Shown here in pieces: positions 7,331 to 15,827 of a stretch of DNA of 64,000 nt. The translations under genes were made by a program, and so were the position numbers. Below the pieces are notes generated by a model, which was given only the letters and a program-made list of their open reading frames with translations, was not told the origin of the DNA and ran no database searches. This stretch comes from Geoalkalibacter halelectricus. GTDB lineage: Bacteria; Desulfobacterota; Desulfuromonadia; Desulfuromonadales; Geoalkalibacteraceae. The stretch spans positions 3,907,001 through 3,971,000 of the forward strand of contig NZ_CP092109.1 in NCBI RefSeq assembly GCF_025263685.1, in the 5' to 3' direction. Numbering within the stretch: the first letter of the stretch is position 1; each line of letters starts with the position of its first letter.

Positions 7331-7775
7331 ATTCTCACGCCCGTTCGCTACCGCGCACTCAAGGCGCCAAGGAGACCAGAAATCAGGGCCTTATGGTTTT
7401 AACCCAAAAAAAGATTTACCGGTTTGCCTGGCTTTCCTTTGCGTCTTTGCGGCTTTGCGTGAAAAAAATCTCTAAAAGCATCTCTCGCCCGTTCGCTGCC
7501 GCGCACTCAAGTCGCCAAGCACGCTAAGAAAAACGAAACATCAGGCTTTTATGGTTTCAACCCAAAAAACAGGTTTTGCCGTTGGCCTTGCTCTTCTTCG
7601 CGCCTTTGCGGCTTTGCGTGAAAAAAAGATTCTCACGCCCGTTCGCTGTCGCTCACTCAAGACGCCAAGGCGCCAAGGAGACCAGAAATCAGGGCCTTAT
7701 GGTTTTAACCCAAAATAAAGATTTACCGGTTTGCCTGGCTTTCCTTTGCGTCTTTGCGGCTTTGCGTGAGGCTTG
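7331..7775. repeat. Three tandem copies of a ~150-bp GCGGCTTTGCGTGA repeat
   Basis: Non-coding gap between two sugar genes. Three units start with CGCCCGTTCGCT at about 7338, 7486 and 7636, carry a CACTCAAG...CGCCAAG section and AGGCCTTATGGTTTTAACCC-like sequence, and end TTTGCGGCTTTGCGTGA. Units 1 and 3 are nearly identical; unit 2 is diverged. Each ends with inverted relatives of its beginning, so it may fold. A related piece occurs at 18225-18310. Confidence 0.75.
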
Positions 7776-7781
7776 ACTTTC

Positions 7782-8900
7782 TCAGATCAATTCCATGATT
7801 TCCATTAACTCACGATTCACCTTATGCACATCAAACCGCTCCTCGGCCATCTGTCGACTACGTTCGGCCATACGCTGCCACTGATCACGGTTTTCGATAA
7901 ACCAGATCATGCGTTCGGCGAGAGCCTGGGAATCACGCATAGGAACAAGGAATCCGTTCTCACCTTGAATAACTGTTTCTCTGCACCCGGCATTGTCAGT
8001 GGTTAAAATTGGACGACCAATGGCCAGAGCCTCTAAAATGGTACGAGGAATCCCTTCAAGATAAAATGATGGCAGGACAAAGATGCTTGACGCGCGCAAA
8101 TGCGGCCGAACATCCTTGGACTCCCCAAGATATTCAATCCAGCCGGCAGCCTGCCAGCCTTTTACTTCCTCAAGAGAGATACCATCGGGTGATGGATCAG
8201 TCGGGCCGACCAAGCGAAAAACCGCTTCAGGATAACGCTCTTTGACGATACGCGCGGCTTCAGCGTATTCGCGAAAGCCTTTTTCCCCGAGCAGGCGGCC
8301 GATGGTCAAAAAAACCACGCCATCGGCAGGCAACGGCGCGAATGCAAAGCGATCCACATCGACACCGGAGCCATTGACTAATCCGCATTTTTCTTTGGGA
8401 ACGAGGCGCTGCTCAATAAACAGGTCACGGTTGTCGGGATTTTGAAAAATGACCCGCGAAGCTCTGGCAAAGGACGCTTTATAAAGGCGGCTGACCAGGG
8501 CCGTTAAAAGCTTGCGGAACAAACTGCCTTCCTGAAAGGCAAATCCCAGGCCTGTTACCAGGGCATAAAACCGTACCCGCGTGTTGCCACGCAGCGCGAA
8601 CCCACCCCAGATGACAGGTTTGATGGTGTAGGCAAAAGCGATATCGGGCTTTAGTTCGCGATACGCTTTGCGCAGGGTAAGCAGGGTTTTCAAATCGCAC
8701 AGTGGGTTCATGGCATTGCGTTGTACAGGAAAAGGGCGGAAAGTTACACCTATCTCTGCCAACTGCTGTACGATCTCCGGTGGTGCATCGGCAGACATGG
8801 CGGTGACTTTATGACCGGAGTCAACCAGCGCCTTCAGCAGATCGCCACGGAAGTTAATGAGGGAGCGCGGGAGGGCGCCGATGAGGAGGATGTGAGTCAT
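7782..8900 (-). CDS. GT4 glycosyltransferase (PglA-like)
   Basis: 372 residues with a GT-B fold: an N-terminal acceptor domain (ALPRSLINFRGDLLKALVDS) and a C-terminal nucleotide-sugar domain with TIGRLLGEKGFREYAEAARI, FVLPSFYLEGIPRTILEALA and GRPILTTDNAGCRETV, including the conserved E-x7-E type acidic motif. It matches the PglA/CapM-like GT4 subgroup that adds an N-acetylhexosamine to an undecaprenyl-linked sugar. Its 3' neighbour is the PglC-like gene, across the repeat gap. The start overlaps the stop of the membrane protein gene by four bases (ATGA). Confidence 0.9.
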   Translation of the reverse strand: MTHILLIGALPRSLINFRGDLLKALVDSGHKVTAMSADAPPEIVQQLAEIGVTFRPFPVQRNAMNPLCDLKTLLTLRKAYRELKPDIAFAYTIKPVIWGGFALRGNTRVRFYALVTGLGFAFQEGSLFRKLLTALVSRLYKASFARASRVIFQNPDNRDLFIEQRLVPKEKCGLVNGSGVDVDRFAFAPLPADGVVFLTIGRLLGEKGFREYAEAARIVKERYPEAVFRLVGPTDPSPDGISLEEVKGWQAAGWIEYLGESKDVRPHLRASSIFVLPSFYLEGIPRTILEALAIGRPILTTDNAGCRETVIQGENGFLVPMRDSQALAERMIWFIENRDQWQRMAERSRQMAEERFDVHKVNRELMEIMELI

Positions 8901-10165
8901 GATAAAACCTTATCGGATCGCGTAAACAAGGGTTTCGGCGCATGGGCGGCATGCCGTGCACTTGAACGCCTGGACGCTTTCCACGTGGTATAGCCACCAA
9001 CAGCAATGGCAATAAAAATCGGCACAAACTTGGAGCGATGGCGCAAACCGGTTCCAAAGTTGCCGATAAACATCGAATAAACCATCACCGCCGGCATAAT
9101 GAATACAATCGCCAGCATGGCGAGCTTGTTATTGCGCAAGACGCCACGGGCCCGCAGAGCCATGATGAATAAGACCCCATACAGCAAACCATCAGCCAAG
9201 CCGATCAAATGCCGCGTAGCCCGCACGTCCCAGGGAAAGGGAGAAAACAAAAAATACGGCAAACGCACCGACCATTTCCAGCCAAAATCAGCTGGGGTCT
9301 CGACGCTCAACCACCCCGGATAGGATGCGCCATCACGCATGGCTGACCCAGAAACGCTCATAAGCCGCTCTGCATCGGTGGTTTCCAGCGAACCTAACTT
9401 GGGGATGGTAATTCTTTGGGCAGACACGCCGATCACAAGTAATAGCGCCAGAGCAACCGTCATCATCCCCAAACTGCGCATGTAACTTAAATACTTCGCT
9501 TTCCCGACAACGGTACGCACAGCAATGACAAACATGCAGATCAGCAGCCAGCCAAGGTTAATGGCATGGGCGCCATGAAAACACATGGCCAGAAAGCTGA
9601 ACGCCATAGCCAGCACTGCATGGCTTAATGCCCTGCTGCGGTACCAGCGAATGAACATCAGGCATGACAACAACAAACAGAGGGTCAGCAGTGCCTCCCG
9701 CATGGTCACTGCGGAATAAAGTATCAGGGTTGGGAACAAAGCGGCGACCATCGCCGCCTTGTAGGCAGCACGTTTACCCCACAGCTCATAAGCCAGCACC
9801 CCGACAGAATAAACAACGCCAACGCCTGCGAGCAAATTGACGCCATGCATGATCACGGTATCGGGGTGAAAAAGGCTGTAGAGGATGGCGATAATATCCG
9901 GGTAAAAGTAGCTGTTAAAGGAAATGTCGCTGATGATTTCACCGGGGCTTAGTGAGGACCGCATTAAAGCAAAGCGTTGGAAGGTACGAGCATCAGCGGT
10001 GCTGTCAGGCAGATTAACAGCGAATAAGCCAGCGAGGAGGATGCCGCCACGGAGAACTAACGCGATGATAAGCGGTGTTTTGAGGTAGGGGCGCTTTATC
10101 GCAAGGGCGCATATTATAAAAGAGGCAAAAGCCAGGAAAAAAATTAGAAAAAAGCCAGACAACAT
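8897..10165 (-). CDS. Polytopic membrane protein, candidate polymerase or GT39-like transferase
   Basis: 422 residues with about ten hydrophobic segments, the first at 1-25 and others spread to about 400, and a periplasmic-looking loop (TDAERLMSVSGSAMRDG to FGWKWSVRLPYFLFSPFPWD) before the last helices. Acidic and Arg residues in the first large loop (PDSTADARTFQRFALM) recall GT39/ArnT-like or Wzy-like enzymes. The cluster has a flippase but no other obvious polymerase, so a Wzy-type role is plausible. I cannot separate these options from sequence. It overlaps the next gene by four bases. Confidence 0.65.
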   Translation of the reverse strand: MLSGFFLIFFLAFASFIICALAIKRPYLKTPLIIALVLRGGILLAGLFAVNLPDSTADARTFQRFALMRSSLSPGEIISDISFNSYFYPDIIAILYSLFHPDTVIMHGVNLLAGVGVVYSVGVLAYELWGKRAAYKAAMVAALFPTLILYSAVTMREALLTLCLLLSCLMFIRWYRSRALSHAVLAMAFSFLAMCFHGAHAINLGWLLICMFVIAVRTVVGKAKYLSYMRSLGMMTVALALLLVIGVSAQRITIPKLGSLETTDAERLMSVSGSAMRDGASYPGWLSVETPADFGWKWSVRLPYFLFSPFPWDVRATRHLIGLADGLLYGVLFIMALRARGVLRNNKLAMLAIVFIMPAVMVYSMFIGNFGTGLRHRSKFVPIFIAIAVGGYTTWKASRRSSARHAAHAPKPLFTRSDKVLS

Positions 10166-10168
10166 GAA

Positions 10169-11296
10169 TTATTGCACTTCGCCCCAGGCAGCATGAAAGG
10201 ACTCGATCATCTTCTCAATACTGAAGTTATCGACAACCTGTAAACGGCAATTAGCCTTGCGCTGTGCCCATTTCTCTGCATCCTTCATTTCAGCAATCGC
10301 ATGAGAAACTGACTGAAACAACGCATCAGGGTTCGATGGCGGCACAACCCAACCCGTATCACCAACAATCAAGGCTGCATCACCAACATCCGTCGCCACG
10401 CAAGGGGTGGCACAGGCCATCGCTTCAGCTAAAACATTTGGAAAGGCCTCACCAAAACTACTGCTCAAAACATGCACATCAATGGCGGCCATAACAGCGG
10501 GGATGTCATTGCGGCGACCCAATAACATAATGTGGTTTTCCACACCAGCTTGAGCAATCCAATGTTGTAGTTCTCGATTATCGTGTTCCATCCCCGTGCC
10601 GACCAGAACACACCGGAAAACCTGGCCAGTCTCTTTCAATCGCGCCAGGGCCTGCAACAAATTCAGGTGGTCTTTCTGGGGGTCAAAGCGCGCCACCATC
10701 CCCAGCAAAGGGGTGTCATCATTAACCTCCCACTCCGTGCGTAGTCGCTTGCCATCTTGGGGAGTTGGTGAAAACTCCTCTAAATTGTAGCCATTGGCAA
10801 TAACTGTGAACTTTTCCTTCACATACCCAAGACGCTGATGCACACCCGCTGCTTGCGCTGAGCAACTGACAATAGCTCGCGGAATCCACCGGGACAGAAT
10901 TGCGCAAAGACGCGCGATGATAATGGTTGAGCTGGCAGATTTGCCAGGCTCCAGATTGCTGTGTCGGATGCCCCAACAAATGGCTTTGATCCCAGCAAGC
11001 CGCGCCACAACGCCACCAAGCAAATCCGCATGATACATCCATGTTTGTACGACATCAGGGCGTATCCGCCTCAGTAAGCGATACAGCTTGGTTATACCTG
11101 TCAGGGTCACCCTGCCACGTGGCATGTTCAGGCAGTGGATATCGACACCTTCTGTTCGTAATCGAGGGCCATACTTCCCTTCGTCCATCAGCGAAATGAC
11201 AACATGACGGTTTTCTTTATCGTGAGTACAAAGACGAAAAAGGACACCTTCGGCGCCTCCGTCATTGAGGCCGGTGATGATATGGGTGATGTTCAT
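10169..11296 (-). CDS. GT4 glycosyltransferase
   Basis: 375 residues from the ATG at 11296 (MNITHIITGLNDGGAEG), chosen because AAGGGGGGAG lies about seven bases upstream; an ATG at 11326 would add ten unlikely residues. GT-B fold: the N-terminal glycine-rich GGAEGVLFRL, a C-terminal domain with LGMVARFDPQKDHLNLLQAL, and the acceptor motif SSFGEAFPNVLAEAMACATP. This is a retaining GT4 enzyme of the kind that extends capsule or O-unit chains; its sugar is unknown. It lies three bases from the membrane protein gene. Confidence 0.9.
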   Translation of the reverse strand: MNITHIITGLNDGGAEGVLFRLCTHDKENRHVVISLMDEGKYGPRLRTEGVDIHCLNMPRGRVTLTGITKLYRLLRRIRPDVVQTWMYHADLLGGVVARLAGIKAICWGIRHSNLEPGKSASSTIIIARLCAILSRWIPRAIVSCSAQAAGVHQRLGYVKEKFTVIANGYNLEEFSPTPQDGKRLRTEWEVNDDTPLLGMVARFDPQKDHLNLLQALARLKETGQVFRCVLVGTGMEHDNRELQHWIAQAGVENHIMLLGRRNDIPAVMAAIDVHVLSSSFGEAFPNVLAEAMACATPCVATDVGDAALIVGDTGWVVPPSNPDALFQSVSHAIAEMKDAEKWAQRKANCRLQVVDNFSIEKMIESFHAAWGEVQ

Positions 11297-11485
11297 CGAG
11301 AAAGCTCCCCCCTTAAGAAAGGTCATCCAAGGTATGACCTTTCCTCGGTTTAGCAGGCCGCTGAAAAACTGATCAGAACTCCCGGGCTCTCTCCCCGGAG
11401 AAGTTTTTCCGATCCTTTTTTCGTTATCCTCTACCTTTGCGCTCTTTCAAAATCTCTTTTTCGTCCGGCTTTTACTTCCGGTTTG

Positions 11486-11617
11486 CCCCTGTGGGGCGGG
11501 CTGAGATTAGTCAAAGAGCAATGGAACGGCATCTTGGTCTGGTTTGACAGCCAGATCTCCAACGGATTCCTCGAAGCCGTCAATGACCTCATCCAAGCGG
11601 CCAAAAGATTCTGCTGA
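11486..11617 (+). pseudogene. ISL3-family transposase, C-terminal remnant
   Basis: A plus-strand frame ending at the TGA at 11615-11617 reads GILVWFDSQISNGFLEAVND followed by LIQAAKR. This is the conserved end of the ISL3/IS204 DDE transposase, where the catalytic Glu lies in an NG-x-LEG-x-N motif (here LEAVN). Upstream frames are broken, and the usual GYRN tail is missing. The rest of 11327-11669 holds a GGGAGAGAGC-type hairpin near 11385-11400 and nothing else recognised. Confidence 0.5.
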
Positions 11618-11669
11618 CGAGCCTCTGCTTCTTCTATTTTTCCCCGATTAGCCACATGTGGCATTTTTG

Positions 11670-12641
11670 CTATATTTGCAATAAAAGAAACCTCAATCTT
11701 CCCTTCAATTTCCGCAAGACCTCAATACTATTATATGGAAGCAAAGATAATATCGACCAAAAAAGGCAATATTTAAAGTTATTGCGCCAATATAATGCTT
11801 TAAATAGGCTCATTTCTGCTTTTTTCAAAGAAAGTCTCTGCTCAAAGTACGCAGTTTTAATCAACCTATTTGCATACCTTTTCAACCATAAGAGTTCCTC
11901 CTCAGAGCAACCGGCACTTAATTCATTAACCATATTGACATTGAGAATCATACTTGGTGTGTTTGTTTTACTGACTCCAATAATATCTTTGTACGTATGG
12001 GAGCCAATATGTCCAGACCATGCAAAAAATTTACTCAAGTAAATTAATTTAACCCAAGCATATAGATCCCCTGATCGAAAAGCACGCCCATCTGGAAAAA
12101 CTTTTATATCCTTGGCAAGGACAGTATTGTGAATAACAATGGAATTTGTATTGAAAGGCTTATCATGCAAAAAACTCAACCTAAGATAGTCTTTGAAAGT
12201 AAAATCTTTTTTTTTCTCACTCTGGATTAGAGAAAAAATATCAACTTCGACCCGACCATCCTGTTCTATGAACTTTGATGAAGATAGCAGCTTTACATCT
12301 GGGTAAGCTTTAGAAAGATCGAAAATTTTCATTAAATGCTCGGGGTAATATATATCATCCGCATCCAAGAAAGAGATCCACTCACCATTTGCTTTTTCAA
12401 TACCCAGATTCCGTGCCGCATATCCCCCAGGTCCAGGCTCATCACGATAAAAAACACGAATACGAGGATCAGTAAATTTTTCAACTTCTGCGTTGCTGTT
12501 GTCGGTTGAAGGATCACATACAACAATGAGTTCAAAATCAGAGAACGTCTGATTTAATACGGAATGAATCGATCGAGCAATATACGGTTCTTTGTTGTAT
12601 ACCGGTATCACCACAGAAAAAAATGGATTATCTTGACTCAT
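11670..12641 (-). CDS. GT2 glycosyltransferase
   Basis: 323 residues. The N-terminal GT-A domain has FFSVVIPVYNKEPYIARSI, nucleotide-binding CDPSTDNS and the metal-binding DXD-like FLDADDIYYPEHL at about 95-107; the C-terminal 120 residues are helical and Lys-rich. It transfers a sugar from a nucleotide donor with inversion. Base composition is strikingly AT-rich compared with the rest of the cluster, especially in the last 600 bases. Together with the ISL3 remnant at its 3' side this points to acquisition from elsewhere. Confidence 0.9.
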   Translation of the reverse strand: MSQDNPFFSVVIPVYNKEPYIARSIHSVLNQTFSDFELIVVCDPSTDNSNAEVEKFTDPRIRVFYRDEPGPGGYAARNLGIEKANGEWISFLDADDIYYPEHLMKIFDLSKAYPDVKLLSSSKFIEQDGRVEVDIFSLIQSEKKKDFTFKDYLRLSFLHDKPFNTNSIVIHNTVLAKDIKVFPDGRAFRSGDLYAWVKLIYLSKFFAWSGHIGSHTYKDIIGVSKTNTPSMILNVNMVNELSAGCSEEELLWLKRYANRLIKTAYFEQRLSLKKAEMSLFKALYWRNNFKYCLFWSILSLLPYNSIEVLRKLKGRLRFLLLQI

Positions 12642-12691
12642 TCAAATACTCTCGCTTAAAGCTCCAGAAACCTTACAGGAAACAAAGATAA

Positions 12692-13345
12692 TTACACTCG
12701 CCCAAACACTTGCCTCAAAAAACCTATCGGATCAATTGCATCAAACATTAGATCGGCGCAGCGGGTACCACTTCTGGTGGCAAAAGATTTCATAAATTCA
12801 CCAAAAGCCGCCTTAATCATCCCCTCTTTATCAAGTTGCCGGCTTTCTGCCGGCATAGCAGTTTTGATTGTTTCGGGTAGTGGCCTGTCACCATACAAAT
12901 GCTCAAGCAGCTTCTGAAAGGTACTGAGCTCCAGTGTGACGATATGCTTTCCGAAAGAGCCGTCGCTAACCCCGTCCAACTGTCTGATTTCGTATTCAAG
13001 AAACTGTTTCAATAGCGGGCTATGCACAGCGAATCGAACTTTGGTACCAACGATTTCATAGCGCCCTTTGTCGATCAGCCCGATAATCCCATCCACCGCA
13101 TCGGGCTGTTGGCCGTATTTCAATTCGACCTCATAAACCAGGCTACGCACACGCGTTTCGGGCAACTTCAGCAGCATAGAAAGCTGATGGTGATCAATCT
13201 GCGCCGATTCGCCCAAGCATCCATCTTCAAGCAACAGATGCATCACCAGCACTTCGATTTCCCGCTTCGGCAAAGAGCCAAAACCATTCTGGAGAAAATG
13301 TTGAATGAATTGTCGGGCAAAGGGTTCAGGTTGTTTCAGCTGCAT
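12692..13345 (-). CDS. Unknown protein with N-terminal helix-turn-helix-like part
   Basis: About 217 residues, from the ATG at 13345 (MQLKQPEPF), which has GGAG nine bases upstream; a GTG at 13360 directly after the previous stop is the alternative. Residues about 25-75 (LPKREIEVLVMHLLLEDG and HQLSMLLKLPETRVRSLVYE) look like a winged-helix or sigma-region fold. The rest is mixed alpha/beta with no motif I know and no membrane segment. It sits tightly between the pyruvyl transferase and GT2 genes. I do not recognise the family; a regulator or assembly factor of the cluster is a guess. Confidence 0.55.
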   Translation of the reverse strand: MQLKQPEPFARQFIQHFLQNGFGSLPKREIEVLVMHLLLEDGCLGESAQIDHHQLSMLLKLPETRVRSLVYEVELKYGQQPDAVDGIIGLIDKGRYEIVGTKVRFAVHSPLLKQFLEYEIRQLDGVSDGSFGKHIVTLELSTFQKLLEHLYGDRPLPETIKTAMPAESRQLDKEGMIKAAFGEFMKSFATRSGTRCADLMFDAIDPIGFLRQVFGRV

Positions 13346-13360
13346 TGCTGTATTCTCCAC

Positions 13361-14515
13361 TTAAGTTTGACGCCCTAATACACCGAACACATCTTCCCAC
13401 ATTTTCTCCGACAGCCGCTTCAACTCTTCCGATTTGCTACTTATCGTTTTTTTAATTTCATCCCGCGATTGGGGCTCAATAATCAAATCAATTTTCTCTT
13501 TGATCTGGTTTTCAGACATGGTGACATCCATCAAGCCTTCGCCAAATCCGTAGTCTTCAAACAACATCTTGTATTTGTGGCTCCAACCGGTCGCCAGGGA
13601 AGGGACGCCCTGACTCAACGCACTGACAAGGCCGTGGAAACGACTGCCGATAGTGCCTTCGCAAGCACCGAGGATGCCTTTGATTTTAAGGGGGTGATCT
13701 TCCCGGACGATAGGGAGATCACCACCCACGGCATCACGGATTTTTTCGGCGAGCATGAGATCATTGGCACCTTCGTGAACAAGAATAAACGGCTGCTGCT
13801 CTTTTTCTTGCAGGTATTTGGCGCAACGGATCATAAAAGGCAGATACGCTTCGCTTTGCTCTTTTGAGGTCTTGTCGATCATTCGGTAGTTAGGCACCAG
13901 GCAGAAGCGGCAACAATTCTGGTCAAAATCGTCGGGCAAAAAACCACCGATCAGGTTTGTGAAATCCGGTGCCATTTTGATATTGCTTCTCTCGCCCGTG
14001 ACACCTATCAGATGTTCATAGGAAATTCGCTCACGCGCAAAGATCAAATCAGCATGATCAGCAGCGACCTGGATCGCCTTTTTGATTTTAGGCATGGTAA
14101 ATGGGCCAAATGCCTGGGGCATAAGGATAACTTTGGTGCCGTTCTTCTTCCATCGCTTGCATGAGTCCGCCAATTCAAGACTGCTACTCACACCCCACTG
14201 ATCGCTATAGGAAAAACCAGCAGCATCAATCACGATGTCTATTTCTTTATCAAGCACAACACCAAACTTGTCACGGAGACGTTGCGGCGCAAAAGCAGCA
14301 AAACCACCCCATTGAATTCTATAGCGCCACAAGGCTGCCTTTTGCAAAAAACCCAACTCCGCCCGTTTGGCAAAGGGTGCGGAACTTTGGCTGTGTCCGG
14401 GCACCATCGCAAACCTGGCATCAGGGTGCCGCTCACGCATTTTCTCTAAAACGGCGTAAAGCATCAATTCGGCACCCTTGTTGACAAAACCGGCCTTGCG
14501 TATTTCAATAATCAT
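13361..14515 (-). CDS. Polysaccharide pyruvyl transferase family protein
   Basis: 384 residues of the WcaK/CsaB pyruvyl transferase family. The start is IEIRKAGFVNKGAELMLYAV (the N-K-G-A/E-L motif), with VIDAAGFSYSDQWG in the first domain and a GT-B-like second domain that includes GTIGSRFHGLVSALSQGVPS, the conserved R-x-H loop. Such enzymes put a pyruvate ketal on a sugar using phosphoenolpyruvate, which adds negative charge to exopolysaccharide. It is next to an FrhB-like Fe-S protein, a frequent pairing in polysaccharide loci. Confidence 0.9.
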   Translation of the reverse strand: MIIEIRKAGFVNKGAELMLYAVLEKMRERHPDARFAMVPGHSQSSAPFAKRAELGFLQKAALWRYRIQWGGFAAFAPQRLRDKFGVVLDKEIDIVIDAAGFSYSDQWGVSSSLELADSCKRWKKNGTKVILMPQAFGPFTMPKIKKAIQVAADHADLIFARERISYEHLIGVTGERSNIKMAPDFTNLIGGFLPDDFDQNCCRFCLVPNYRMIDKTSKEQSEAYLPFMIRCAKYLQEKEQQPFILVHEGANDLMLAEKIRDAVGGDLPIVREDHPLKIKGILGACEGTIGSRFHGLVSALSQGVPSLATGWSHKYKMLFEDYGFGEGLMDVTMSENQIKEKIDLIIEPQSRDEIKKTISSKSEELKRLSEKMWEDVFGVLGRQT

Positions 14516-14516
14516 T

Positions 14517-15827
14517 TCAACCTCTTTTCAGAACTTTTCGCGCCACAGCCCGCAGCGCCTTAAATGGGAGCGCTGAGAGTTTGCGGAATTTTTGTTTTGC
14601 CAACCAGCGATCCGCCGCTTTCATCAAGTCGTTGGGCGAATCGTATCCGTCGACACGCAAAGCATGCTCCAACCGCCGTTGGTACTCAATGACACCTGTT
14701 TGGTTCTTGTATTCGAACGGATAGTTTGGCACGCATCGGCCCATGCCATCCCAGGCGGTCATATAGGCGGCCCACTCACGGCGTTTTTTCTCAATACCCT
14801 GCCCACTTACGGCACTTTCAGCGCATACGGGGCGCAGCTCAACAGCTCCGTTAATTTTTGCCTGCTCAATAAAGGCTCTACCTCTCTGGGTACGCCCGAC
14901 AATCAGCGTCTCCCCTTTCTGCCGGTCGACACCCTCAATGCCATGAGGATCGCCACAAACGACATCCGCAAAAACATTCAACTTATCGAAGCATAATCGG
15001 CAGCGAGCCGGGGTGAAAAAGTCCTTAATGGTCATGCGCAAAGAAGCATCTAACACAACGTGTCCGCCCCCCATTTTGTAGACAACGGGATTGCCGGGAT
15101 AACAGTCATGTTTTTTGTCTTTGAAAGTAAAGTTTTCAACCTTTCCAGAGGTTGTTTTTCTGGCCATGAAGTCAATGCCTGTGCTGAGCATGATCCGTTC
15201 ACAAATCAAACCGACTTTGAGAATATGCATCCTGGCCAGAGCTGGAGACGTATCCAAAAGATTGTGAAGGCCATGTAGGTGACACGGCAAGCCAACGAGC
15301 GCGACAGGGCCTTTGGCCGCTTGTACCTCGCGCAAAGCCCTTAACAGCGGTATGGGCGTATACTTGGATTTTTGTGCTTGGATCAACTCTGTGCTGTTGC
15401 GAACAACGAGGACGTCGCCCCGTGGCGGCAATCCCTTTCTCATTGTCGCCACGAGGGCGGTTTCAATTTTCCCGGCATCAAAAAGACTTTTCAATAAAGC
15501 GGTTGCCACACCGCCGCTTTGACCGTTGGCAAAGATAACTTCATCGGTCGCACGACCGACTTCGCAGGACAAGATTTCACCGACAAATGGGTCTTTGGGT
15601 AATTGCTCACAAAGAGTGCTGCCAAAACCGGCACCCGGGCAAACCTGGTAGCACAGCCCACATAAGGTGCATTTGCCGCGATCAATCTGCGGAAAAAGAT
15701 AGCCACCGGGAGATTCTCTGAAATGTATGGCCTCATGTGGACAACTGACCTGGCAGGCCCCGCAGGAGTTACACAGATATTGCTCGGTGACGGTTGAGAT
15801 ATCGCATTTGTCAACGGCCTGCCTCAT
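14517..15827 (-). CDS. Fe-S protein with FrhB/FdhB-type coenzyme F420 hydrogenase beta domain
   Basis: 436 residues. Two [4Fe-4S] ferredoxin motifs lie at the N-terminus (C19-C22-C25-C29 and C53-C56-C59-C63), followed by FrhB_FdhB N- and C-terminal domains (FANGQSGGVATALLKSLFDA, then VALVGLPCHLHGLHNL). A late PARCRLCFDKLNVFADVVCG cluster could bind another Fe-S centre. Members in polysaccharide loci are flavin- and Fe-S-containing redox proteins of unknown substrate and usually accompany pyruvyl transferases. A true F420 hydrogenase is unlikely here, since no partner subunits are nearby. Confidence 0.88.
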   Translation of the reverse strand: MRQAVDKCDISTVTEQYLCNSCGACQVSCPHEAIHFRESPGGYLFPQIDRGKCTLCGLCYQVCPGAGFGSTLCEQLPKDPFVGEILSCEVGRATDEVIFANGQSGGVATALLKSLFDAGKIETALVATMRKGLPPRGDVLVVRNSTELIQAQKSKYTPIPLLRALREVQAAKGPVALVGLPCHLHGLHNLLDTSPALARMHILKVGLICERIMLSTGIDFMARKTTSGKVENFTFKDKKHDCYPGNPVVYKMGGGHVVLDASLRMTIKDFFTPARCRLCFDKLNVFADVVCGDPHGIEGVDRQKGETLIVGRTQRGRAFIEQAKINGAVELRPVCAESAVSGQGIEKKRREWAAYMTAWDGMGRCVPNYPFEYKNQTGVIEYQRRLEHALRVDGYDSPNDLMKAADRWLAKQKFRKLSALPFKALRAVARKVLKRG

